Assembly: GCF_003026455.1 (NCBI RefSeq)
Contig: NZ_PYMB01000008.1
Location: 1-64,000 of the forward strand
Source of the DNA: Photobacterium rosenbergii
GTDB lineage: Bacteria > Pseudomonadota > Gammaproteobacteria > Enterobacterales > Vibrionaceae
DNA: 64,000 nt
Reading direction: 5' to 3'
In this document: positions 27,921 to 36,815 of the stretch, in pieces
Layout of the letters: each line of letters begins with the position of its first letter
Numbering within the stretch: position 1 is the first letter of the stretch
Notes under the pieces: generated by a model
The model's input: only the letters and a program-made list of their open reading frames with translations
What the model was told of the DNA's origin: nothing
The model's database searches: none
Translations under genes and position numbers: made by a program

Positions 27921-28315
27921 CTAGCCCTGATTCTCAATGTATTTCGTCACGATTTCAGCACTAGCATTTCCAACAGAGTAAACAAAATAACCATCTGACC
28001 AAAACGTCTTCTCTTTCCAGAAATGGTGACTTAACTGTCGTTGGTTTGCCATACAGTTTTGGTGGTGTGTTGTTTAATTCTTCTAACATGCTGGCTCACA
28101 GAATAGCGAGGCGAGATGGTCATCAGAATATGTATGTGATCTTGGTCAACTTCCATCTGCTCAATGCTAAACCCAGATCTTTGAGATAGTTCAAGTAATG
28201 CGTTTTTGATAACAACACCCAAAGTGCCATCTAACAGCCGTTTTCGATACTTAACGACTAAAATATGGTGTAGTGCAATCAGAAACTTACAATGTGAGTT
28301 CTTTTGATACTCCAT
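27921..28315 (-). pseudogene. tnpA: Frameshifted HUH (Y1) transposase tnpA
   Basis: ATG at 28315 opens MEYQKNSHCKFLIALHHI, with the HUH-bearing DQDHIHILM motif. The frame stops at 28031-28033. Reading resumes in another frame as LSHHFWKEKTFWSDGYFVYS and ends ...KYIENQG at 27921. The catalytic tyrosine of Y-x3-Q (YIENQ) lies beyond the shift, so the translated product lacks it. The shift could be loss of 4 bp in a CAGT-CAGT repeat (inference). Confidence 0.9.
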
Positions 28316-28352
28316 ATTTGACACCTCAAAACACTGTGTTAATGTACAGTGT

Positions 28353-29590
28353 ATGAAAAAGACTCTCAGATACAACTACAGGCTGAAGCCAACCATCCAG
28401 CAAGAGGCTAAACTCATAGAGTTTGGCTCATACGCTCGTGGGTTGTGGAACTACCTACTGTCTGAGAATCAACGTCAATATGAAGCCGACAAAACGTTCG
28501 TTTTTTATAAAGAAATGGCTTCAAAAATTAAAGATATAAAGAAATTGCCTGAATTCTCATGGGTTAAAGCCTTTGATTCAGGCGCAGCACAGCAGGTCGC
28601 TCGCGATCTGGATTCGGCTTTAAGCAAAGGGACATCCAAAGAGTCCCACCAAAAGTTTCCAAAATTTAAAGTGAGCTATCGAGTTAAGAAACTTCACAAC
28701 GATAGCTACCGCTCCGTGAACAACAACAACTGCATTAGGGTTGAGAATGGCAACATCACTCTTCCTAAAGTCGGTGCTGTACCTATAGTTCTGCATCGTA
28801 GTCTAGTGAGCAATATTAAGACAGCAACGGTGCAGTTGCGCCACGGAAAATGGGAAGTAAGCCTAACCCAAGAGGTTGAGTGCGATGAAGCAAAAAAGCT
28901 ACTCCAAAGCATTGCAGGGTATGACATAAACTCAAAACAAACGGTTGTAGGCTCTAATGGTCTTGTTGTTGATAACCAAAGTATTTAAAAGTAGAAAAAG
29001 AAAAACTGATTAGATTACAGCGACAGCTTTCTAGGAAAAAGAAAGGCTCAGCTAGATGGAAGAAAGCTAAATCCCGTCTAAATAATCTCCACGGTTCAAT
29101 AGCTAGAAAGCGAATGGACTTCGCACACAAGACCGCTCATCGGATAGCCAACGAAAGCGATATTGTAGTGTTTGAAGATTTGAATGTGGCGGGTATGCAG
29201 AGATTTAACGGTAAAATGGTCGCTGACAATATCATGGGGCTAATCTCAGGTTTGACTAGGTACAAGGTTGAATTAAGAGGTGGTATTCATCATGAAATTG
29301 GGCGCTTTGAGCGCACAACGGGTGTGTGCTCAAGTTGCGGTCAGCACCATAAATTGACGTTAAAGGACAGATATTTCACCTGTACTCGTTGTGGTCTAGC
29401 CAGTGACCGTGACTACTCTTCTGCAATAGCGGTGGAAAGAAAAGGTGAGTTAGATTTAATGGCGAATGGAACGGTCGTCAGGGCGAGTAAATCACCCAAT
29501 ACTCAGCAAAAATTAGGCGTTAAAACGAAAGTCTTTGCATTGGTAAAGTTGCCTTTGGGATCTGAGGAAATAGACAAGGCGGCTGATTAG
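28353..29590 (+). pseudogene. tnpB: Frameshifted TnpB (OMEGA-type RNA-guided nuclease)
   Basis: The first frame (28353-28988) begins MKKTLRYNYRLKP and includes the RuvC aspartate in IAGYDINSKQ. It stops after DNQSI. The second frame continues YLKVEKEKLIRLQRQLSRKKKGS through VVFEDLNVAGM (RuvC Glu), the zinc ribbon CSSCG and CTRCG, and SDRDYSSAIAV (third Asp) to 29590. Adding one C near 28976 restores DNPKYLKVE, the usual TnpB wording, so a single-base deletion explains it. All three catalytic acids survive in the broken frames. Confidence 0.92.
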
Positions 29591-29602
29591 CCACCTTAGA
29601 AG

Positions 29603-29630
29603 CTCAGTGATCAGCTATGCTGTCGCTGAG
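29603..29630. repeat. Right-end subterminal hairpin of the IS605-type element
   Basis: Same stem as the left end with a TAT loop and the outer pair changed from C-G/C-G to C-G/T-A. In active relatives this end also contributes the 3' part of the omega RNA. Confidence 0.85.
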
Positions 29631-29634
29631 TAGT

Positions 29635-29862
29635 TCACGCCTGATCTTTGAGTTTCTTCAACTCTTGGTTTTCGTCGTTAGCCGCTTGTTTCTCGATCAG
29701 TTCATCAAGTTCTTGTTCGCGCTTGTTCTTGTCGTACATGTATTTGACTTTGTCCTTGTAGCCAAATTTCATGTTAGCGGTGTATTTCAGCGCCGCAATG
29801 TTACTAACCACCACGCTGACGACGATGATGCTGATAACCCACGGGTTGAGTAGCCATTCCAT
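29635..29862 (-). CDS. DUF2897 family small membrane protein
   Basis: 75 residues: one N-terminal membrane segment (NPWVISIIVVSVVVSNIAAL) then a charged, probably coiled-coil tail (DKNKREQELDELIEKQAAND). It matches the general pattern of DUF2897. The function is unknown. Its start directly abuts the stop of the M15 peptidase gene, so it is the last gene of that operon. The IS ends 4 bp from its stop. Confidence 0.75.
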   Translation of the reverse strand: MEWLLNPWVISIIVVSVVVSNIAALKYTANMKFGYKDKVKYMYDKNKREQELDELIEKQAANDENQELKKLKDQA

Positions 29863-30573
29863 TTACACCTCACAGATATTCTCTATGTACCTAGTATAAA
29901 GACTATCAAGGTTTTCTAGGATGTGCGACTTTCCTGCAAGCTCAGATTGGCTAAGTGTGCGCTTGAGCAGGTCAGGAGTGAGCTGTGAAAGTAAATATTT
30001 GCTAACTGGGAAGTAGCTGATATGCCAGGGTTCACAGGCGACACCATTGCGATCTTCGGCGTAAGGAAGGTAGAAGCCGAAGCGTGCCATATGGTGGTTT
30101 AGCCATTGGCTAAACTCGGCTTGGTGGCCTCCGGTTTGGTATTCCCAGGGCTCAAGTTGCAGTTGTACGCCTTCCGGCAGGCAGTTTGCTGCGTAGACAT
30201 CGATATCTGTCCCCCAGTGGTGGCGGCTTGCACCGGGTAGGGCAGACCAACGCATGATGGCGTGAATTTTTTCAAGATCGGTCAGTGAACTGGGGTCAAG
30301 TGGTTGGCTATCGCTATCTAGCAGCGGCCGCTTGCCGAGGTATTTGTTGTTCCAGATTAGCAACTGGCGTTCAAAGGGGCGGAAAGCACTGGCGATCTGG
30401 AGATCAAAGCCGGCTTTATTCGCTGCCTCTTTTAATGCTTCGAAGGCGGGGAGCATTTGCTGGTGGACAAAAGGATGCCCGCCATCGGGGGCTAGCGAGG
30501 CCAGGTGGCTGGTCTCTTGCCCGGTGAGTTGCCCGGCAGTGTGCTGCCGGGCTTGGGTCGGGTGGTTAACCAT
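29863..30573 (-). CDS. M15 family D-alanyl-D-alanine carboxypeptidase-like peptidase
   Basis: 236 residues from ATG at 30573, which overlaps the dapE stop (TAATG); the longer reading to 30642 lies within dapE. It is a VanY-type zinc peptidase: SAFRPFERQLLIWN, SRHHWGTDIDVY (the SxHxxGxAxD motif with Thr) and EPWHISYF (second zinc His). It has no signal peptide, so it is probably cytoplasmic or exported in an unknown way. Its role in murein peptide turnover is inferred from family and from its coupling to dapE (diaminopimelate). Confidence 0.85.
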   Translation of the reverse strand: MVNHPTQARQHTAGQLTGQETSHLASLAPDGGHPFVHQQMLPAFEALKEAANKAGFDLQIASAFRPFERQLLIWNNKYLGKRPLLDSDSQPLDPSSLTDLEKIHAIMRWSALPGASRHHWGTDIDVYAANCLPEGVQLQLEPWEYQTGGHQAEFSQWLNHHMARFGFYLPYAEDRNGVACEPWHISYFPVSKYLLSQLTPDLLKRTLSQSELAGKSHILENLDSLYTRYIENICEV

Positions 30574-31703
30574 TAAAGGACTTTTTCCATCACTTTTTGG
30601 TACATGTCGGTCAGTTTTTCCAAATCCGCCACTTTTACACACTCATTGACCTTATGGATCGTCGCATTGACCGGGCCAAGTTCGATAACCTGCGCACCGG
30701 TGCGGGCAATGAAGCGGCCATCGGATGTCCCACCAGTGGTCAGCAACTCTGGCTTCTTGTGGTTGACTTCCTCAATTGCCTCCACGACAGCATCAAGCAA
30801 GCTACCTTCATCGGTCAGGAACGGGTGGCCGCTGAAAGTCCAGGTTAGCTCATAGTCAAGGCCGTGGGCATCGAGCACTGAGTGGACCTTGCGCTTGATA
30901 TCATCGGCTGTCAGCTCGGTGCTGAAGCGGAAGTTGAACTGGACGTGGAACTCACCCGGGATCACATTCGATGCGCCAGTGCCGGCAGACAAGTTTGCGA
31001 TCTGGAAACTGGTCGGTGGGAAGTAGGCATTGCCATTGTCCCATGTTGTCGCAGCCAATTCAGCCAATGCCGGCATAGCACGGTGTACTGGGTTATCCGC
31101 AAGGTGCGGGTAGGCGACATGGCCCTGCGTCCCCTTGATATTAACATCACCAGTAATCGAACCACGGCGACCGTTCTTCACCACATCGCCAACTGCATGA
31201 GTGCTTGACGGCTCACCGACAATACACATGTCAATTTTTTCATTGCGGGCTTCCAGTGTGTCAATTACACGGGTCGTACCATTGATAAACGGGCCTTCTT
31301 CGTCCGAGGTGATCAGCAATGCGATAGAACCTTTATGATCAGGGTTCTCGGCAAGGAAGCGCTCAATGGCCACAATCATACAGGCCAGCGAACCTTTCAT
31401 ATCAGCCGCCCCACGGCCATGTAGGTAGCCGTCGATAATGGTTGGTTCGAAAGGTGCAGTATGCCACTTATCAAGGTTACCGGCGGGTACCACATCGGTA
31501 TGGCCGGCAAAGACAAATAGCGGGGCTTCCGTGCCGCGGCGGGCCCAGAGGTTGGTGGTATCTTCGAACACCATGGTTTCGATGTTAAAACCGAGTTTTT
31601 CCAGGCGTTCGATCATCACGTCCTGGCAGCCAGCATCTTCAGGGGTCACTGACTGGCGGCTAATAAAGTCTTTCGCCAGAGCGAGAACCGGGCTATCTGA
31701 CAT
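30573..31703 (-). CDS. dapE: Succinyl-diaminopimelate desuccinylase
   Basis: Late step of lysine and diaminopimelate synthesis: hydrolyses N-succinyl-LL-DAP. M20 zinc enzyme of 376 residues with [11 protein letters not shown] (metal His and Asp), [24 protein letters not shown] and the C-terminal [12 protein letters not shown]. It lies in a minus-strand operon after a Spx/ArsC-like gene, a common vibrio arrangement. Confidence 0.96.
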   Translation of the reverse strand: MSDSPVLALAKDFISRQSVTPEDAGCQDVMIERLEKLGFNIETMVFEDTTNLWARRGTEAPLFVFAGHTDVVPAGNLDKWHTAPFEPTIIDGYLHGRGAADMKGSLACMIVAIERFLAENPDHKGSIALLITSDEEGPFINGTTRVIDTLEARNEKIDMCIVGEPSSTHAVGDVVKNGRRGSITGDVNIKGTQGHVAYPHLADNPVHRAMPALAELAATTWDNGNAYFPPTSFQIANLSAGTGASNVIPGEFHVQFNFRFSTELTADDIKRKVHSVLDAHGLDYELTWTFSGHPFLTDEGSLLDAVVEAIEEVNHKKPELLTTGGTSDGRFIARTGAQVIELGPVNATIHKVNECVKVADLEKLTDMYQKVMEKVL

Positions 31704-31717
31704 CCTTGTATCCTTTC

Positions 31718-32071
31718 TTAATTCGTTTGGAAGATTTCTTGGTATTGGGCAGGCTTGAAGCCCAAGTGGTAGCTGTTGTTATGAACCAACAGCGGGCGCT
31801 TGATCATTGCCGGGTGCTCCAGCATCAATTCGATAGCGCTTTGCTGGTCAAGGCCGGCTTTTTGCTCGTCGCTCAACTGGCGGTATGTCGTACCGCGCTT
31901 GTTGACCATGGCTTCCCAACCCAGTTCGGCTTCAAATAGCTCTAGCATGCCACGGTCAAGACCGTCGGCGCGGTAGTCATGGAAGGTATATTCGATGTTT
32001 TCGGCTTCTAGCCACTTCTTCATTTTTTTGATGGTGTCGCAGTTTTTGATGCCGTAAGCAATTGTACTCAT
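31718..32071 (-). CDS. ArsC/Spx/MgsR family reductase-like protein
   Basis: 117 residues from [17 protein letters not shown]; a reading from 32155 adds an unlikely tail without ribosome site. Thioredoxin-like fold with one Cys (Cys11 by this start) and no CxxC, the ArsC-family pattern; [15 protein letters not shown] near the end is typical of the YffB branch. The substrate is unknown. It is first in the operon with dapE. Confidence 0.85.
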   Translation of the reverse strand: MSTIAYGIKNCDTIKKMKKWLEAENIEYTFHDYRADGLDRGMLELFEAELGWEAMVNKRGTTYRQLSDEQKAGLDQQSAIELMLEHPAMIKRPLLVHNNSYHLGFKPAQYQEIFQTN

Positions 32072-32144
32072 AATTATTCTGGCTGACTTATTTTGTGAAC
32101 TTGGTCTCTCTTTATAGCGGGAATAGACATGGGGTGCAACGGAT

Positions 32145-32543
32145 TCAACCGCCATAGTGGATAGCCAGTTTAATCAGCCACATATTCGCCAAGATCCCCA
32201 GCACAAAAACGATGGTACGCCATGGGCTGAGCTTGAAAGCATAGCAAATGAAGTAAAGTACCCGGCTGATGATAAAGAGGTAGGCGGGGAGGGCAGATTC
32301 ATGGGCGGGTACCCCTGCCAGATGGGCAATGAATACACAGCTTGAGAATACCGATAGGATCTCCCAACCATTGGCTTGGGCCGCTTTAACCCTTGAGGCA
32401 GCCCCGGTAAGCTCGCGATCTTGGATGCGTGGCTGGTTGATATCGAGCTTACCAGTCTGCCGGACAGTCAGCCACCCACCGACACCTGCCAATAAATAGT
32501 TAATTAAGATCATGGTGATAATGCACCAGAAAGCAGGGGTCAT
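32145..32543 (-). CDS. MAPEG family membrane protein
   Basis: 132 residues from MTPAFWCIITM, with four predicted membrane segments and the MAPEG-like RVKAAQANGWEILSVF (Arg/Asn/E pattern). The family contains glutathione-dependent membrane enzymes; in bacteria the role is mostly unknown. The start at 32591 is less likely because the membrane segment would no longer be near the N-terminus. Confidence 0.75.
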   Translation of the reverse strand: MTPAFWCIITMILINYLLAGVGGWLTVRQTGKLDINQPRIQDRELTGAASRVKAAQANGWEILSVFSSCVFIAHLAGVPAHESALPAYLFIISRVLYFICYAFKLSPWRTIVFVLGILANMWLIKLAIHYGG

Positions 32544-32775
32544 AGCGGCTCCTTCAACAGATGGCAGGTTTGCCCAAAGTATAGGTGACAAGTGTTGAGT
32601 GTGAGTACTGATAGGTGTCTGTGAGCATATTTATAAGTAACAAAAAAGTGCTAACACTTGCGTTGCTTATTTTTGATAAGAGAGCATTTCTGCGAGTCAG
32701 ATAAATCTTTTTGGGTGGATTAGGTAACACTTCCTGCTACACATTTGTCTCGTGCAATGCAGCTAATGTAAGTAA

Positions 32776-32789
32776 TTGATCTGTATCAA
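32776..32789. promoter_or_regulatory. FNR box 1 upstream of ompW
   Basis: TTGATCTGTATCAA fits TTGAT-N4-ATCAA exactly. It lies 141 bp before the ompW ATG. Confidence 0.8.
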
Positions 32790-32819
32790 AAGTTATTTGT
32801 TGTCACTAATTTTTATAAA

Positions 32820-32833
32820 TTGATTTCAATCAA
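32820..32833. promoter_or_regulatory. FNR box 2 upstream of ompW
   Basis: TTGATTTCAATCAA fits TTGAT-N4-ATCAA exactly. It is 44 bp (about four helix turns) from box 1, on the same face of the DNA. Confidence 0.82.
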
Positions 32834-32930
32834 TACGGTTGTGTTTCCAAATGGTTACATTTTGCTCCGCTTAACGTGAAGCCCAATTTTTCCCCTATGT
32901 CGGGATTCAAAAGGAATGGAGTCAATAATA

Positions 32931-33569
32931 ATGAAAAAGAATCTATATACCGTCGCTATCCTAGCCGCAATCATGGCTGCTCCTCAGGCTATGGCACACA
33001 AGCAAGGTGACATTCTTGTTCGTGCCGGTACGGCAACGGTTGTTCCAAACGAAAGCAGTGATGATGTAATTGGCCTTGGTGAGTTTGGCATTGATTCAAA
33101 CACCCAACTAGGCATCACTGTGGGCTACATGCTCACAGATAACATCAGTGTTGAACTGTTGGCAGCAACCCCGTTCAGGCATAGTGTTTCGTTAAACGGT
33201 GTTGGTAAAATTGCTGAGATTGAGCATCTGCCACCGACACTGATGCTGCAGTACTATTTTATGGACAGCGCTAGCAAGTTCCGCCCGTACGTCGGTGCTG
33301 GACTGAACTACACCACATTCTTTAACGAAGACTTTAACGGCACAGGCGAAGGTGCAGAGCTGAGCGATCTAAAATTGGAAGATTCATGGGGTCTTGCTGC
33401 CAATGTAGGTATTGATTACCAGGTGAAGGATAGCTGGTTCTTTGGGGCTTCGGTGTGGTATGCCGATATCAGCACCGATGTGAAATTTAAATACCAAGGC
33501 GATGCACAGAAGATCAGTACAGATATCGACCCATGGGTATTTATGGTGACTGCAGGCTATAGTTTTTAA
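32931..33569 (+). CDS. ompW: Outer membrane protein OmpW
   Basis: Eight-stranded outer membrane barrel of 212 residues with signal peptide MKKNLYTVAILAAIMAAPQAMA. OmpW family features are QGDILVRAGTATVVPNESSD, LGITVGYMLTDNISVELLAATPF and a final Phe. It forms a hydrophobic channel and is linked to anaerobic or stress adaptation in enterics and vibrios. ATG at 32931 gives the clean signal peptide; ATG at 32916 would precede it by five residues. Two FNR boxes upstream suggest oxygen control. Confidence 0.95.
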   Translation: MKKNLYTVAILAAIMAAPQAMAHKQGDILVRAGTATVVPNESSDDVIGLGEFGIDSNTQLGITVGYMLTDNISVELLAATPFRHSVSLNGVGKIAEIEHLPPTLMLQYYFMDSASKFRPYVGAGLNYTTFFNEDFNGTGEGAELSDLKLEDSWGLAANVGIDYQVKDSWFFGASVWYADISTDVKFKYQGDAQKISTDIDPWVFMVTAGYSF

Positions 33570-33595
33570 TTCAATGAGCTAACGCACTGTTTATG

Positions 33596-33621
33596 AAGGC
33601 ACAATTGTGATTGTGCCTTTT
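33596..33621 (+). terminator. Intrinsic terminator of ompW
   Basis: AAGGCACAAT and ATTGTGCCTT arms around TGTG, followed by TT and a mixed tail. Confidence 0.8.
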
Positions 33622-33833
33622 CGTTATTACACGGATGAGAATATTTGTGTGATATTTCAAGTTGTTGTTTAAACATGTCTTTTTTGTTTCGGTAATGACA
33701 CGTTATGAAATTTTGAGACCGTGATCACTGAAAATAACGACCAAAACAGGGAAATCCTCCCTCATATTGATCAAACTCAACACCCTGCCAGCAGAAGTCG
33801 GAATAATAAAAACCTCAAATTATGGAGGTCTCA

Positions 33834-34115
33834 ATGGAATTGAATCCGGTTTTTGCCCGTCGTCTTTATCTTGCTTTGCTTGTGGAGCAGCTAGATCGTC
33901 CCAATGTTCCTAAGCTGATTGAAATTACCGGTTGGCCACGTCGTACCATTCAGGATGTTCTCAAAGCCCTGCCAGGTTTTGGCATTGAGTTGGCTTTTAT
34001 CCAAGACGGTAAACGTCATAATGACGGCTACTACCAGTTAAGCGACTGGGGACCCTTTGATGTTCACTGGGTTGAATCGAAAGAAAGGGATATTATCTCT
34101 TCCGTCTCGAGTTAA
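33834..34115 (+). CDS. Small winged-helix DNA-binding-like protein
   Basis: 93 residues, MELNPVFARRLYLALLVEQL. GGAGG seven bases upstream fixes this start (an ATG at 33822 overlaps that site). LIEITGWPRRTIQDVLKALPG reads as a helix-turn-helix, followed by a wing region DGKRHNDGYYQLSDWG. Probably a winged-helix protein of a family common in Vibrio and Shewanella (possibly HTH_43). The target is unknown. Confidence 0.7.
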   Translation: MELNPVFARRLYLALLVEQLDRPNVPKLIEITGWPRRTIQDVLKALPGFGIELAFIQDGKRHNDGYYQLSDWGPFDVHWVESKERDIISSVSS

Positions 34116-34117
34116 TA

Positions 34118-34145
34118 AAAAAACCGCACTCGTGCGGTTTTTTTA
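34118..34145. terminator. Bidirectional intrinsic terminator
   Basis: AAAAAAACCGCAC and GTGCGGTTTTTTT around TC. It serves the winged-helix gene and possibly the convergent lipoprotein gene. Confidence 0.9.
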
Positions 34146-34154
34146 TGTCCATAT

Positions 34155-34487
34155 TTATTGGCAGTAGTAGGCATTGCCTATTAAGGTCACAGACGTCGAA
34201 AAGTCTGGCGGGCTATAAAGTGAAACCGTATTGGCTCCCAGAGCCGCCGCTTGGTTACGCAGTTGGTTCAGCGCACCTTGGGTCAAATCCCTGTCACTGA
34301 TAAACCAATAGTTGTACCAACTCCCCTGTGAGCCGATAAGTGTTCCCCGCCTTTCACAGGTATTTTGTATATCATTGGCATCCCAAGTTAGTACCACACG
34401 GCTAGCATCAACAAGCAGGGGCGAGGTACTGCACCCCGCTAGCACCATTCCTGACAGTAAAACGGCTAGAGCCCCAGATTTTCCCAT
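34155..34487 (-). CDS. Small lipoprotein (DUF4156-like)
   Basis: 110 residues; lipobox LAGC at about 16-19 after a short hydrophobic signal. The mature part has three Cys (NTCERRG, YYCQ at the end and the lipid Cys) and the NQLRNQAAALGANTVSL motif known from DUF4156/RcsF-like lipoproteins. Its ATG overlaps the narP stop (TAATG), so it is translated as part of the narQP unit. The role is unknown. Confidence 0.8.
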   Translation of the reverse strand: MGKSGALAVLLSGMVLAGCSTSPLLVDASRVVLTWDANDIQNTCERRGTLIGSQGSWYNYWFISDRDLTQGALNQLRNQAAALGANTVSLYSPPDFSTSVTLIGNAYYCQ

Positions 34488-35113
34488 TACTGGCCTTGTG
34501 ATTCCAAGTAAAGCACTGTGGCAGCGGTCCTTGATTTAACCTGCAGCTTTTTCAGCAAGCTCTTCATATGAACCTTTACCGTAGCCTCTGAAATGAACAG
34601 GTTATCGGCAATCTGTTTGTTGCGGTAACCTTTTGCCACTTCTTTGAGGATCTGCATCTCACGGTCGGTCAGGGTATCGAGTAGTGAGTCCTGTTCGGCA
34701 CTGTCAGCCAGGTACTCGCGGACCAGATCACTGAAAGCCTGACCACCGCTCATCGCTTCTTTGAGTAGGGCAATAAGTTGATCCGGCTCGGTGTCTTTTA
34801 GCAGGTAGCCATCAGCGCCGGCGTTGACCAACGCCTTAACGTCGGAGCGGCTATCGGAAACGGTCAATACGACAATTCGTGCCTGGATCCCTTCGGCGCG
34901 CATTGCGTTGAGGGTATCTAGACCAGACATGCCTTTCATATTGAGGTCAAGCAGGATCAAGTCGGGTTCTTTCTCCTGAGCTAGCAGTACGGCATCAGCA
35001 CCGTTACTGGCTTCACCAACCATCTCGAAATCGTTTTCAAAGCTGAGAAGTTGGCTGATCCCCCTGCGCATTAACGGGTGATCATCAACAATCATAATTT
35101 TCCAACACGTCAT
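34487..35113 (-). CDS. narP: Nitrate/nitrite response regulator NarP
   Basis: LuxR/NarL-type response regulator of 208 residues. Receiver domain: Asp10-Asp11, phosphoacceptor Asp56 (LLLDLNMKG), Lys106. C-terminal helix-turn-helix: LTDREMQILKEVAKGYRNKQIADNLFISEATVKVHMKSLLKKL. It activates nap and other anaerobic genes when phosphorylated by NarQ. It starts 4 bp after the narQ stop. Confidence 0.93.
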   Translation of the reverse strand: MTCWKIMIVDDHPLMRRGISQLLSFENDFEMVGEASNGADAVLLAQEKEPDLILLDLNMKGMSGLDTLNAMRAEGIQARIVVLTVSDSRSDVKALVNAGADGYLLKDTEPDQLIALLKEAMSGGQAFSDLVREYLADSAEQDSLLDTLTDREMQILKEVAKGYRNKQIADNLFISEATVKVHMKSLLKKLQVKSRTAATVLYLESQGQ

Positions 35114-35117
35114 ATTG

Positions 35118-36815
35118 TTATCCTTGGGATTCGGGCTGAAATTGAAGGGTGACTTCGCAGCCAGTGCCCTTGGTTGTATTAATTTCCAGTGTACCGTGAA
35201 GGCGTGATGCCCGCTCGGTCATAATTGCTAGGCCATAATGATTAAGCTTTTCATCGGCCGGGTTAAAACCTATTCCGTCATCGCTGATAGTGATAGTGAC
35301 GGTATCCAACTCTTGCAGGCAGGTAACAATGATTTCATCTGCCTGGGCATGTTTGATTGCGTTTAGCGCTGCTTCCCTGATCAGTTGCAATAAGTGCACC
35401 TGGTGATGGGCATCCAAACTCAGTGATGAAAGTTGGTTATCAATGATCAGCAAAGCGTTACTCTGCTCTTCCAATGGTTTTAGCATCTCTACCAATGCTT
35501 CACCAAAATTTGCTTCTTTGATTGTCAGGCGGAACGTGCTCAATAACTCCCTTAACTGGGTGTAAGCCCCTGATAGCCCATGATCAATATCACTGATGAT
35601 CGCCATCGTCTGTTGCTGATCACCTTGGCCAAGTTGCCTTTTTAGCAGAGTAACTTGGATTTTGAGATAAGACAGTGATTGTGCCAAAGAATCGTGAAGT
35701 TCACGTGCAATCGTAGCACGCTCCTCCATCAATAATAATTGCTCTGATTGTTTCTGGGCGCGATTGTAGTAGATCCCTCTGGCCAAGGTACGGGAAATGT
35801 TCTCTATCAAACTTTTGTCGGGGCATGGCAGGGTGTCTTGCCACCACAGTTGGCCGAGTACTTGGCCGTCGAGCTCAAGGTCATGGTAGTGCCAGTTATT
35901 TCCAGATGGCTCGCCTGCGGTGATTTCGGTGTTGTTGCCGCTGCTTTCTTCGATGATTAGCTTGGCTGCCGTCAGTCCTTCAATATCAAGCAAAGTTTCC
36001 AGCATCACCGCAAAGTTTTTGGTGCTCAGGCGACTTTGCGAGAGTTCTTGCGAGCAATCATAGAGGACCTGCAGCGAGTCATTGGCTTGGCGTAGGCGCC
36101 GGGTTTTCTCGTCGACTTTCATTTCGAGGTTGCGGTACAGCTTGCCGAGCTCTGTCGCCATGGTGGTAAATGTGCCGGCGAGGATACCCAGTTCGTTGTC
36201 ACTTTTGACATCGAGCGTAAGGTCGAACTTCCCTTCCTGGATTTGTTCGCTGGCGGTCACCATCTGGTTGAGTGGGGTGACGATCTTACGCTGGGTAAAG
36301 TGGATGGTGAACAGTGCAGCGATAAGGATCAGGCTCAAACCCAGCCCGCCAACCACAGATAATACCTGCAGTTTAATGATCGAAAACTCTTGTAACTCGT
36401 AGACAAATTGGTCGATCCGGTCGACAAATTTCGCTACTTCGCTGAGAAATAACCGCTCGTTGCCATCATGCAATAAGGGGTGCAGATCTTCCCAACGGCC
36501 GATCAGGTTGTAGTAGTGCATCTTGATGTTGGTCGGTACCGTCCAGTGTTCCAATGCTGCCATGGAAGGCGAGAATAAGGACTTTTCGAACATATCCAAA
36601 TGAGCTTCCAGATGGGGGGACTGGGTTTGGATATCGTAGGCCAAACGGTAGCTCTGCATCCGCAATGATCCGGATACATTGACTGCTTCGGCATCGTTCA
36701 AACTTGATGCAAGGGTGAGCAGGGCAAAGCTGGTGGTAACCACAGAAAGAAGCAAGATTGCGAGCATGGCTCTGGCAATCGTTGTAGTGACGGGCTTTAG
36801 AGGCCTATTTTTCAC
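35118..36815 (-). CDS. narQ: Nitrate/nitrite sensor histidine kinase NarQ
   Basis: Inner membrane sensor of 565 residues. First helix about 14-33; periplasmic P-box with NVSGSLRMQSYRLAYDIQ (nitrate-binding Arg); second helix about 145-168; HAMP; central helical/GAF-like part; HisKA_3 H-box ERATIARELHDSLAQSLSYLK; ATPase N-box REAALNAIKHA and DDGIGF. It phosphorylates NarP. It is divergent from the nap operon it controls. Confidence 0.94.
   Translation of the reverse strand: MKNRPLKPVTTTIARAMLAILLLSVVTTSFALLTLASSLNDAEAVNVSGSLRMQSYRLAYDIQTQSPHLEAHLDMFEKSLFSPSMAALEHWTVPTNIKMHYYNLIGRWEDLHPLLHDGNERLFLSEVAKFVDRIDQFVYELQEFSIIKLQVLSVVGGLGLSLILIAALFTIHFTQRKIVTPLNQMVTASEQIQEGKFDLTLDVKSDNELGILAGTFTTMATELGKLYRNLEMKVDEKTRRLRQANDSLQVLYDCSQELSQSRLSTKNFAVMLETLLDIEGLTAAKLIIEESSGNNTEITAGEPSGNNWHYHDLELDGQVLGQLWWQDTLPCPDKSLIENISRTLARGIYYNRAQKQSEQLLLMEERATIARELHDSLAQSLSYLKIQVTLLKRQLGQGDQQQTMAIISDIDHGLSGAYTQLRELLSTFRLTIKEANFGEALVEMLKPLEEQSNALLIIDNQLSSLSLDAHHQVHLLQLIREAALNAIKHAQADEIIVTCLQELDTVTITISDDGIGFNPADEKLNHYGLAIMTERASRLHGTLEINTTKGTGCEVTLQFQPESQG

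Larger units (their letters stand above)
27885..29630. mobile_element. IS200/IS605-type insertion sequence, inactivated
   Basis: The element is delimited by two near-identical imperfect palindromes: left 27885-27911 (CCCAGTGA-T-CAGC and GCTG-TCGCTGGG) and right 29603-29630 (CTCAGTGA-T-CAGC and GCTG-TCGCTGAG), each with one unpaired T as in IS605-family ends. It carries divergent tnpA and tnpB, both with frameshifts. It sits between the proA terminator and the stop of a minus-strand DUF2897 gene. Exact cleavage sites just outside the hairpins cannot be fixed; no target duplication is expected in this family. Confidence 0.93.
32544..32930. other. Regulatory region of ompW
   Basis: 387 bp without ORF, rich in AT, holding two perfect FNR boxes listed separately. 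The upstream part also holds the start region of the divergent MAPEG gene. Confidence 0.6.

Noticed and set aside
27885..29630. Genomic island or prophage around the IS
   Set aside because: Only the IS itself is foreign; the flanking proBA and dapE operons are ordinary core genes.
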